Positions 34,700 through 40,331 are shown, counted from the first letter of the stretch. The stretch: DNA of 41,204 bases from Weeksellaceae bacterium (GCA_022701545.1 JAKOOG010000256.1:1-41204), one strand, 5' to 3'. The notes: generated by a model not told the origin, from the letters alone. Numbers and translations: made by a program.

Positions 34700-35223
34700 T
34701 TCTGATTATCAATAGATTCAGTCGTCATTTTGTATAGGCGGTTTTCTTTCTCACTTCATTTTTAATGCCGTCATTGTAAAAAGTTTAAAATTCTTTTTTG
34801 ATTTTTTAAAAATGAAGTTCCTCTGGCTTCCACTTTCGGATATATTTCCGATCTGCGGACCTTAACGAGCGGAACCGCTTCGATCAGCATGAAGTTGTCG
34901 CACTATGCTTTGGTGCCCGATTTCATGGTCAATACCTTAATCACCTAAAAAACGAGGGCTGTAAATTTATTTTGCAGTCCTTGTTGGGTTTTATAGGATC
35001 AATGGTAAATGGTGAATTCTTCCCACAGATCGCGCGGATTGGCACAGATGCTTATGCTGTATCCTAATGGAATATTGTAAGTTTTGGCTAAAGCCGAGAC
35101 GGGTGTTCCCAAAAAAGCGGACTGAAGTCCGCTCCTATTGATAGAATTTTACGGCGTAACTCTGTAGACTTCCAGCTTCCAAGCACCCATCATCCATCAT
35201 CCAACCCTCAAACCCAAGACTCC
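34700..35223. other. Spacer with interspersed repeat pieces
   Basis: No supported gene. Visible pieces are a GGGCTGTAAA/TTTTGCAGTCC imperfect hairpin at 34956-34980, a GATCAATGGTAAATGGTGAA heptad-like piece near 35000, a CACAGATCGCGCGGATTGGC piece at about 35023-35042 of the kind often repeated in Bacteroidetes genomes, and a strong leftward terminator near 35120. The composition suggests accumulated small repeats. Confidence 0.45.
35110..35133 (-). terminator. Intrinsic terminator of the SulP gene
   Basis: AGCGGACT and AGTCCGCT form a perfect 8-bp stem with a tiny loop; read leftward it is followed by six T. It lies about 90 bp after the transporter stop. Confidence 0.8.
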
Positions 35224-36762
35224 CTACTTCTCCGGCATCACCTTATACGTCGGATCTTCCTGAATATTCACGTCGATCACCGCTTCGGCATTTTTCAGCA
35301 TTTTCCGGCAGTCTTCGCTGAGGTGTTTCAGATGCAGAGTTTTGTTGTGTTGGGCGTATCTTTTTGATAATTTATCCACTGCATCGATCGCACTCATATC
35401 GACAATCCGGCTTTCTTTAAAATCGATAACGGTTTGCTGCGGATCGTTCACGGGATCAAATTTATCGGTAAAGGCCGTCACGGAACCGAAGAACAGCGGT
35501 CCGAAAATTTCATAATATTTGGTTCCGTTTTCATCCGTATGCTTCCTGGCACGGATTCTCCTGGCATTATCCCAGGCAAAGACCAGGGCAGAAATCACCA
35601 CTCCTACCAAAACGGCGAGAGCCAGGTTGTGCAAAACAATGGTCACCAATGCGACCGTCATTCCGACAAAAATATCGGATTTCGGCATTTTATTGATAAT
35701 GCTGATGGAAACCCATTGAAAGGTACTGACGGCCACCACCATCATGACTCCAACCAACGCAGCCATCGGAATTTTTCCGATAAACGGTGCTCCGACCAGA
35801 ATAATTATTAAAATCGTAACGGAAGCAATAATTCCGGAAAGCCGGGCTCTTGAACCGGCATTTAAGTTCACAAGGGTTTGGGCTACCATGGCGCAGCCCC
35901 CCATTCCGCCGAAGAATCCATTGGTGATGTTGGCCAGTCCCTGTGCTACCGATTCTTTATTGGCGTTCCCTTTGGAATTGGTAATTTCATCCACCATCGA
36001 TAAGGTCAAAAGCGATTCGATCAGGCCGACGCCGGCCATAATCAGGGCGTACGGAAAGATAATCTGCAGGGTTTCCAGAGAAAAAGGAATCCCCGGAATA
36101 TGAAAGCGGGGCAGGCTTCCGCTGATGCTGGCGATATCGGCTACGGTTTTGGTATTGATGTTAAATCCGGCAACAACGGCAAAGATAACCACAATGGCAA
36201 CCAGGGAAGCCGGAACGGCTTTGGTGAGTTTAGGAAAAAAGTACACAATGGCAATCGTTAAAGCGACAAGTCCGGACATGATATATAAAGGTGTGCCCTG
36301 CAGCCAGCCTGTGACGCCATCAGCTCCGGTAATTTTAAACTGTTCTATCTGAGCCATGAAAATAATAACGGCCAGACCGTTCAGGAAACCGTACATTACG
36401 GGTTGCGGAATAAGGCGTACAAATTTTCCCCATTTAAAGATCCCGACCAGCATCTGAAAAACACCGGCCAATAGAACGGTGGCAAAAAGGTAGTCTACAC
36501 CGTGGGTTTTGATCAGGGCTATCAAAACAACAATCGTTGCTCCCGCACCACCGGAAACCATCCCGGGACGTCCGCCGAAAACTGCGGTCACAAGCCCCAT
36601 CATAAAAGCGGCATATAAACCGGTAAGAGGGGAAAGCCCTGCAAGAATAGCAAAGGAAAGGGATTCGGGAATCATCGTCATGGCGACGGTAAGACCCGCC
36701 AGCAGCTCATTTTTATAATTGATTTTTTTCGAAAAGTCGAATAAAGCGATGGTATTTTTCAT
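35224..36762 (-). CDS. SulP-family anion transporter with STAS domain
   Basis: A 512-residue SulP transporter if the ATG at 36762 (MKNTIALFDF) is used; a start three codons upstream is also possible. Motif LAGLTVAMTMIPESLSFAIL lies near residues 21-40, with 10-12 transmembrane helices to ~390, followed by a C-terminal STAS domain (ESRIVDMSAIDAVDKL near 430). The family exchanges or imports sulfate, bicarbonate or other anions; the helical signature does not decide which. The STAS domain suggests regulation by binding partners or nucleotides. It ends with a clear terminator. Confidence 0.88.
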   Translation of the reverse strand: MKNTIALFDFSKKINYKNELLAGLTVAMTMIPESLSFAILAGLSPLTGLYAAFMMGLVTAVFGGRPGMVSGGAGATIVVLIALIKTHGVDYLFATVLLAGVFQMLVGIFKWGKFVRLIPQPVMYGFLNGLAVIIFMAQIEQFKITGADGVTGWLQGTPLYIMSGLVALTIAIVYFFPKLTKAVPASLVAIVVIFAVVAGFNINTKTVADIASISGSLPRFHIPGIPFSLETLQIIFPYALIMAGVGLIESLLTLSMVDEITNSKGNANKESVAQGLANITNGFFGGMGGCAMVAQTLVNLNAGSRARLSGIIASVTILIIILVGAPFIGKIPMAALVGVMMVVAVSTFQWVSISIINKMPKSDIFVGMTVALVTIVLHNLALAVLVGVVISALVFAWDNARRIRARKHTDENGTKYYEIFGPLFFGSVTAFTDKFDPVNDPQQTVIDFKESRIVDMSAIDAVDKLSKRYAQHNKTLHLKHLSEDCRKMLKNAEAVIDVNIQEDPTYKVMPEK

Positions 36763-36771
36763 GCACTGCAA

Positions 36772-37082
36772 AGGTAGTTTTAAGATTTATTCCTCACAAT
36801 TTTTTCAATAGGCCCCCCTTTCCTTATATTATTTTCTATTTGTGCCGGCAGAAAATCATTACCGGTTCGACGATGGTCTCGTTATAAACCTCAGGATCTG
36901 CCTTATAATTATTTAAGTTTGATTATAACGTCTGAAATTAAGCTCAATGAAGCATTGTATTCAGGCAGATTAAAAATTTGCTAAATAAGCATTCAGTCAC
37001 TATATTTTTTTCACTAAACATAGATTATTTTATATCATTTTTAACATTTTTTCTTGTTTAAATAAATTTCCTAATGATTTTT
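36772..37082. other. AT-rich spacer, no gene seen
   Basis: No coding frame or repeat can be supported between the SulP start and the promoter at 37083. Confidence 0.5.
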
Positions 37083-37115
37083 TTTGAGAAAATATATAAT
37101 TTTTTTCTATATTTG
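37083..37115 (+). promoter_or_regulatory. Strong Bacteroidetes-type promoter
   Basis: TTTG (37083-37086) and TATATTTG (37108-37115) are separated by 21 nt, an excellent -33/-7 pair. The first supported downstream gene starts at 37459, which leaves about 340 nt of leader. Confidence 0.65.
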
Positions 37116-37273
37116 ACTTTGTAAAGAAACATAGTGCACGGAAAAAATTTAAGGAAGCATATCTTATTATCCATACTTTAGAAAAGTTGGAAAACGTATG
37201 TTTTAGGGCAAATTGATGATGGACAGGATGAAAACCCGGATTATTGCCAGATAGAATAATCTGCAGATTTCTT

Positions 37274-37357
37274 TATGATTTTAAAAGACGAATTGTACCC
37301 GGTTTGCATTTTCAGTGACCTGAAATCTGATTTTGCCGTATTTATTTACGCTTCATA
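37274..37357 (+). CDS. Possible 27-residue ORF in the long leader
   Basis: An ATG-initiated frame of 27 codons reads MILKDELYPVCIFSDLKSDF and ends with TAA. It lies in the leader after the strong promoter. Nothing identifies a family. It may be a regulatory upstream ORF or chance. Confidence 0.2.
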
Positions 37358-37458
37358 ATTTCCATCAACCTTTTTTAAAGCCCGCTAAAAGAAATGAAAA
37401 TAACATAACCTTGCGGTTTAGATTAAAAATTTATAACACCTAGATTTATTAATAAATA

Positions 37459-37875
37459 ATGTTGTACAAAGAAATACATATCGGAAAGTTCATTAAAGAA
37501 AGAGTTAATGAACTGGAACTGAGCTTAGAAAGAGTATGCAGCTTCCTGAAAAAAGATGAAGAGGCCGTCGAAAAAATGTTTGAAAGCAAATCTCTGGATA
37601 CGGATCTTCTGTTGAGATGCTCGAAATTACTGGAATATGATTTTTTCAGAATTTACAGTTCCCACCTGATCCTTTATTCTCCGCCTTCTGCAGTGGATAA
37701 AAGTAAAAATCCAAAGTCCGACAAGATCCCTTATTTCAGGAAAAATATTTATACTCAGGAGATTAAGGATTTCATTATCGGGAAGATACAGTCCGGCGAA
37801 ATGACGCACAGTGAGATCATTGAGGAATATTCCATTCCTAAAAGTACGCTGCACCGTTGGCTTCAAAAAATTTAA
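37459..37875 (+). CDS. Small HTH protein, first of a pair
   Basis: A 138-residue protein with N-terminal helices (KEIHIGKFIKERVNELELSL, then CSFLKKDEEAVEKMFESKSL) and a C-terminal homeodomain-like helix-turn-helix (QSGEMTHSEIIEEYSIPKST near residues 112-131). It strongly resembles a small family found many times in Chryseobacterium, sometimes labelled transposase-like. There is no transposase catalytic region. It probably binds DNA. The second gene of the pair starts 12 bp after its stop. Confidence 0.8.
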   Translation: MLYKEIHIGKFIKERVNELELSLERVCSFLKKDEEAVEKMFESKSLDTDLLLRCSKLLEYDFFRIYSSHLILYSPPSAVDKSKNPKSDKIPYFRKNIYTQEIKDFIIGKIQSGEMTHSEIIEEYSIPKSTLHRWLQKI

Positions 37876-37887
37876 ATTCCGGAAAAA

Positions 37888-38235
37888 ATGATGCGACCCA
37901 ATTACACAAAAATTTATCGTGATATGCTGAAGGAAAGAAATCCTGAAAAACTGGAAGATCCTAAAGTACAGCGCCTTATCAAGAATCTGAAAACAACGGA
38001 AGATATTCTTAAATTTAATGATCTGGTTTTCGAATCGTCAAAAGAGAGTTTACGCAACAACCAGAAACTGAAGACTTATGATAAGAAAACCATGCTTAAG
38101 CTTCTTCAATATCAGGAGAAACATGGCCTTTCTACAAATTATATGTCTAAAAAATATAAGATAAGCAGAACAACCATTGCGAAATGGAAAAAAACTTTTG
38201 AAGAAGAGTATCAGAAGATAACTTCTAAAAAATAA
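37888..38235 (+). CDS. Small HTH protein, second of a pair
   Basis: A 115-residue basic protein with a C-terminal helix-turn-helix (LLQYQEKHGLSTNYMSKKYK, then ISRTTIAKWKKTFEEEY, residues ~70-106). It forms a pair with the preceding gene; related pairs occur in Chryseobacterium. The likely role is DNA binding with the partner. It ends at the border of the RNA array, whose terminator is shared. Confidence 0.8.
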   Translation: MMRPNYTKIYRDMLKERNPEKLEDPKVQRLIKNLKTTEDILKFNDLVFESSKESLRNNQKLKTYDKKTMLKLLQYQEKHGLSTNYMSKKYKISRTTIAKWKKTFEEEYQKITSKK

Positions 38236-38251
38236 TTTGAAGTTCTCTATC

Positions 38252-38295
38252 CATCAAAAAATCCGGTGAAAAATAAATTCACCGGATTTTTGATG
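38252..38295. terminator. Shared bidirectional terminator at the array end
   Basis: A stem of about 17 bp (CATCAAAAAATCCGGTGAA and TTCACCGGATTTTTGATG) with a 7-nt loop. It follows the HTH gene by 16 bp on the plus strand and ends the RNA array on the minus strand, overlapping the last 3 nt of unit Y12. There is no long T-run outside the stem; the T-rich arm may serve instead. Confidence 0.75.
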
Positions 38296-38436
38296 TAAAG
38301 GCAATAAGCAGGAAAAGAAAAAAGCGGGGCATCGTTCTGCCGGAGTCGAACCGGATAGCCTTGCAGGAATAATCTGCTGCGCTATTCCTCCCCTTTCAAT
38401 GGTAACGAAGGATCTTTTCCCTACGACACTTTACAT
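38293..38436 (-). ncRNA. Y RNA-like unit Y12 (last in array)
   Basis: The terminal helix is ATGTAAAG/CTTTACAT (8 bp); the conserved block AGTGTCGTAG follows; the inner helix is GGAAAAGA/TCTTTTCC (8 bp); and CTTCG precedes the insert. The insert has a GGGG/CCCC closing stem, a GGAATA/TATTCC hairpin and a T arm with CCGG stems around TTCGACT. No D arm is evident, so this is a partial tRNA mimic. The 3' side ends ATTGCC before the terminal helix. The last unit abuts the terminator. Confidence 0.75.
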
Positions 38437-38442
38437 TGAAAC

Positions 38443-38595
38443 AACAAGGCAATCACCGAAAAGCGTATGTGCGTGCTCTAACCAACTGAGCTACTTTTCC
38501 TATTGATCTTTGTGTTTTTGATGGTGGAAAAGGCGGGACTTGAACCCGCGACACCGTCGTGATGAGCGAAGTAACGCTATTCTACGGCACTTACT
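38443..38595 (-). ncRNA. Y RNA-like unit Y11, complete permuted tRNA
   Basis: The conserved block GTGCCGTAG is followed by inner helix AATAGCG/CGCTTTT (one mismatch) and TTACTTCG. The insert reads in circularly permuted order: variable region, T arm (GCGGG, TTCAAGT, CCCGC), 3' acceptor strand CTTTTCC with ACCA, a 21-nt linker, the 5' acceptor strand GGAAAAG (perfect 7-bp match), TA, and D arm GCTC..GAGC. It is the fullest tRNA mimic and even keeps an encoded ACCA. The terminal helix AGTAAG/CTTGTT uses two G-U pairs. The anticodon-stem match is weak. Confidence 0.8.
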
Positions 38596-38604
38596 TATTT
38601 GATG

Positions 38605-38829
38605 CAGATAAGGCAAAAAGCGGAAAAGGGATGCTCTTTTCAGAGCGTCGCTCTTACCCGTTTCGGGGCAGGGAACCGGCAATTCTACATCTGCGAGAGA
38701 CTTACGCTTTCTTACGAAAACTTTTGCCCGGTTGGTTTTCAACCCAACTTCACCCGTTCGGTCGCCCGAATTACGCTATCTTAGGACCGTTATATTTACG
38801 AAGTACCCTTTTTCTACGACACTTATCTG
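38605..38829 (-). ncRNA. Y RNA-like unit Y10 with a 23S rRNA-like insert
   Basis: Terminal helix CAGATAAG/CTTATCTG (8 bp), inner helix AAAAGGG/CCCTTTT, blocks GTGTCGTAG and TACTTCG. This is the longest unit (225 nt). Its insert opens with a copy of the domain IV 23S rRNA stretch, ACGGTCCTAAGATAGCG (38790-38774), one base from the universal sequence; flanks CGTAAATATA and TAATTC also match at most positions. The remaining ~120 nt contain hairpins (TTCGG/CCGAA with a GCGA loop; GTTGG/CCAAC; AGAGC/GCTCT) that I cannot assign to a known RNA. Confidence 0.75.
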
Positions 38830-38841
38830 TAATTTTTAATT

Positions 38842-38954
38842 CAAAAGAGGCAACAGACGGGAAAATCTTTATATAAACCTTTTCAGGTTTATTCTGGAGT
38901 CGAACCAACATCATAAGATTAACCGAAGTAGGTTTTCTCTGACGGCACTCTTTG
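38842..38954 (-). ncRNA. Y RNA-like unit Y9, T-arm-only mimic
   Basis: Terminal helix CAAAGAG/CTCTTTTG (6-7 bp), inner helix GAAAA/TTTTC, block AGTGCCGTC, then CTACTTCG. The insert keeps a T arm (TTGG, TTCGACT, CCAG) and a closed acceptor-like stem ATAAACC/GGTTTAT (7 bp, 6-nt loop), enclosed by AATCTTAT/ATAAAGATT with one bulge in the anticodon-stem position. The D arm is missing. Confidence 0.75.
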
Positions 38955-38959
38955 GTTTA

Positions 38960-39090
38960 TATCAGGGTAACTTTTCGTACAGACACTTACTGGCTCATGT
39001 CTTACCATTAGACGACTGTTGTTACAGGCAGGATTTGAACCTGCATCTTAAGCGTGGAAACGAAGGATTTCTGTACTACGACACCCGATA
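38960..39090 (-). ncRNA. Y RNA-like unit Y8, permuted tRNA
   Basis: Terminal helix TATCGGGT/ACCC-GATA with one bulged T, inner helix GTACAGA/TCTGTAC (perfect 7 bp), block GGTGTCGTAG. The insert is a permuted tRNA: anticodon strand GCTTA, T arm GCAGG, TTCAAAT, CCTGC; closed acceptor hairpin CTGT-AACA-ACAG; D arm GTC, TAATGGTAA, GAC; then TGAGC, which pairs with GCTTA (one G-U). The anticodon loop is open and runs into the inner helix. The D arm resembles Gly/Glu/Gln-type tRNAs. Confidence 0.82.
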
Positions 39091-39108
39091 TTTTAAAGTT
39101 TTTTAAAA

Positions 39109-39236
39109 AAAAGAGGCAAAAGGCGAAAAGACAGACATGCACCTGACCCCTACTTTTATTCGGGGAATTGCACCTGTTCATAGATCTTTGAGGTCTACAT
39201 TTTATCCGAAGTAAGCCTTTCCTACGGCACTCTTTT
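39109..39236 (-). ncRNA. Y RNA-like unit Y7, diverged insert
   Basis: Terminal helix AAAAGAG/CTCTTTT (7 bp), inner helix AAAGGC/GCCTTT, block AGTGCCGTAG and TTACTTCG. The insert has an outer pair TAGAC/GTCTG and a CCCC/GGGG hairpin with an 11-nt loop. A TGCAATT loop between G and C pairs could be a diverged T arm. It is not clearly a tRNA; another RNA may be copied here. Confidence 0.7.
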
Positions 39237-39241
39237 GTTTT

Positions 39242-39383
39242 AAATCAAGGTAACAAGGTTAGAATCTTCTGTCATTTGCTCTACCTGCTGAGCTACATCC
39301 CGTTTACAACAGGGATGGCAGGAATCGAACCTGCGACCCAATGGTTAATTATCGAAGTATGATTCTGAAACGACACTTGATTT
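39242..39383 (-). ncRNA. Y RNA-like unit Y6, permuted tRNA
   Basis: Terminal helix AAATCAAG/CTTGATTT (8 bp), inner helix AGAATC/GATTCT, block AGTGTCGTTT, then ATACTTCG. The insert is a permuted tRNA: CATT as the 3' anticodon strand, T arm GCAGG, TTCGATT, CCTGC; acceptor strands CATCCC and GGGATG (perfect 6 bp) joined by a 10-nt loop; TA; D arm GCTC..GAGC with GG in the loop; then AATG, which pairs with CATT. It is among the best examples. Confidence 0.83.
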
Positions 39384-39408
39384 TATGTTTTAATATATTT
39401 TTCTAAAA

Positions 39409-39529
39409 TTACAAGGCAAACAATAATAAAAGCTGTCTTAAAAACGTCTAGCCACTCGACCACATCTTCCGGCGAAAGGATTCGAACCTTTGTAAAAATC
39501 GAAGTAACTTTTATCTACGGCACTTGTAA
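39409..39529 (-). ncRNA. Y RNA-like unit Y5, permuted tRNA
   Basis: Terminal helix TTACAAG/CTTGTAA (7 bp), inner helix ATAAAAG/CTTTTAT (7 bp), block AGTGCCGTAG and TTACTTCG. The insert keeps a T arm (AAAGG, TTCGAAT, CCTTT), a very short acceptor turn around GCC, and D arm GTC, GAGTGGCTA, GAC as in Ser/Leu-like tRNAs. The acceptor is reduced to a few pairs. Confidence 0.78.
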
Positions 39530-39538
39530 GTAATGTTA

Positions 39539-39608
39539 AACCGAGCAAAATTCAGGAAGAGGTTTTTTCAATTTGGATTCGAAGGAACTCTTTCTTACGG
39601 CATCGGTT
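39539..39608 (-). ncRNA. Y RNA-like unit Y4, short stem-loop
   Basis: A 70-nt unit with terminal helix AACCGA/TCGGTT, block TGCCGTAAG, inner helix GAAAGAG/CTCTTCC (one mismatch) and CTTCG, but without a tRNA-like insert; the loop is A-rich. It has only the presumed Ro-binding module. Confidence 0.68.
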
Positions 39609-39690
39609 GTTTTAAGTTTTTATGGTTATTGTTTTAAATTTATTGCTTTTATGCGCATTTTTTACGCCGTTGAATTTATTTAAAAAACCA
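39604..39690 (-). promoter_or_regulatory. Duplicated leader L2 before unit Y4
   Basis: This stretch repeats the leader before Y1: TTCAACGGCGTAAAAA, TGCGCA, and an AATAACCATAAAAACTTAAAA tail occur in the same order as in L1. A weak TAAATTTA box is present. It may start a second transcript covering Y4-Y12. The TGCGCA palindrome conserved in both leaders is a candidate binding site. Confidence 0.45.
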
Positions 39691-39770
39691 AGTAACAGAT
39701 TATTAGAGTTTATTTATCTATTCAAATGTTAAGTATGACGATGGATCTCTTATGGTAACGACATTGGTTT
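39685..39770 (-). ncRNA. Y RNA-like unit Y3, degenerate
   Basis: The terminal helix AAACCAA/TTGGTTT (7 bp) and blocks AATGTCGT and GTTAC are in place; the inner helix is imperfect (AGAT/ATCT) and CATCG replaces CTTCG. There is no tRNA-like insert. It fits exactly between Y2 and leader L2, so it is probably a decaying unit. Confidence 0.55.
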
Positions 39771-39775
39771 ATTCA

Positions 39776-39847
39776 AACCGGGCGATGCAGCGAAAAGACT
39801 CTTATTCAAGTGGAAATCGAAGGAATTCTTTTCTTACGGCACCGGTT
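39776..39847 (-). ncRNA. Y RNA-like unit Y2, short stem-loop
   Basis: A 72-nt unit: terminal helix AACCGG/CCGGTT, block GGTGCCGTAAG, inner helix GAAAAGA/TCTTTTC (7 bp), CCTTCG, and a 25-nt loop without tRNA features. The 3' internal block is ATCGC instead of TTGC/TTAC. Confidence 0.7.
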
Positions 39848-39856
39848 AGTTTTTTT

Positions 39857-39980
39857 AAGCAAGGTAAAAAGCAGACAGAGACTTATCGGCAGAGCGATAC
39901 CCTTACGCCATTCCTTAAAGGAAACAGGATTCGAACCTGTATTGCTGCCCCTGATGTAACTCTATTTACGACACTTGCTT
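39857..39980 (-). ncRNA. Y RNA-like unit Y1 (first in array), permuted tRNA
   Basis: Terminal helix AAGCAAG/CTTGCTT (7 bp), block AAGTGTCGTAA, inner helix ATAGAG/CTCTGT (one G-U). The insert is a permuted tRNA: GGCAG (3' anticodon strand), T arm ACAGG, TTCGAAT, CCTGT; acceptor hairpin TTCCTT-T-AAGGAA; D arm GCG, TAAGGGTAT, CGC; then CTGCC, which pairs with GGCAG. Acceptor strands are joined by a single base, so the tRNA ends are physically fused. Confidence 0.83.
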
Positions 39981-40084
39981 TTTTAAGTTTTCATGGTTGT
40001 TGTTATTGTTGTTGTTGTTTGTTAAAGCAAAATTATACGGTTAGTGCGCATTGTTTTTACGCAGTTGAAATTATTTTAAATTTA
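39977..40084 (-). promoter_or_regulatory. Leader L1 and candidate array promoter
   Basis: On the minus strand TAATTTTG (40028-40035) matches TAnnTTTG; the following leader is rich in AAC repeats (ACAACAACAACAATAACA) and free of structure. TTCAACTGCGTAAAAA and TGCGCA upstream recur in L2. The predicted start gives about 40 nt before Y1. The -33 element is not obvious. Confidence 0.5.
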
Positions 40085-40104
40085 TTCGTTCGTTTTGCCT
40101 TGAA

Positions 40105-40198
40105 GCAAAAGAACCAAAAGTTCAAGACTTGGAAACTCCGGCTAAAAATAGGCTGTACGCTCTAAAAATTCTAAACTCACGCGAATTTAATATTTCTC
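40105..40198. repeat. Repeat R1, copy a
   Basis: About 45 bp around AAGTTCAAGACTTGGAAACT and the flank TCTAAACTCACGCGAATTTA recur as copy b at 40716-40788, with an extra ~20 bp here. To my recollection this TTGGAAACTCCGGCTAAAAA element is dispersed in Chryseobacterium genomes. Confidence 0.8.
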
Positions 40199-40331
40199 CT
40201 TCATTGCTACTTTTATGTCGCGCTTCAAACAGTAGAATTTTCTTAACGTTTGTATAGCTTATTTTTTAAACGCCTGCATTTCCCAGGTAAGTTTATTTCA
40301 TTTTAGATTTTCCTAACTTATCTAATTTTAA
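40199..40331. other. AT-rich stretch, nothing supported
   Basis: Between repeat R1a and the rsr-tail copy R2a no gene, RNA unit or repeat is seen. It lies within a duplicated segment. Confidence 0.45.

Noticed and set aside
37459-38235. Insertion sequence transposase
   Set aside because: Both proteins have only HTH regions; there is no catalytic domain, and no terminal inverted repeats or target duplication are visible.
38768-38800. Genuine 23S rRNA gene fragment from an rRNA operon
   Set aside because: The match is about 30 nt and lies exactly where other units place their inserts; no neighbouring rRNA sequence follows.
38559-38876. 105-codon open frame on the plus strand
   Set aside because: It lies across Y10 and Y11 and its translation follows the antisense of tRNA- and rRNA-like sequence.
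38406-39975. Integron attC sites
   Set aside because: The conserved block TGYCGTA..TTACTTCG lacks the attC core GTTRRRY/RYYYAAC arrangement, and no cassette genes lie between the copies.
38293-39980. Degenerate tRNA gene cluster
   Set aside because: Collinear tRNAs cannot be drawn: acceptor strands pair in the permuted order, and helices outside the tRNA parts vary while remaining complementary. A decaying cluster would not keep these.
38293-39980. CRISPR array
   Set aside because: The recurring block is not an exact repeat, spacing varies from about 80 to 240 bp, inserts are tRNA-like, and no cas gene is present.
39752-40165. 137-codon open frame on the plus strand
   Set aside because: It runs antisense across units Y1 and Y2 and their leader; the composition is unlike neighbouring proteins and no motif is present.
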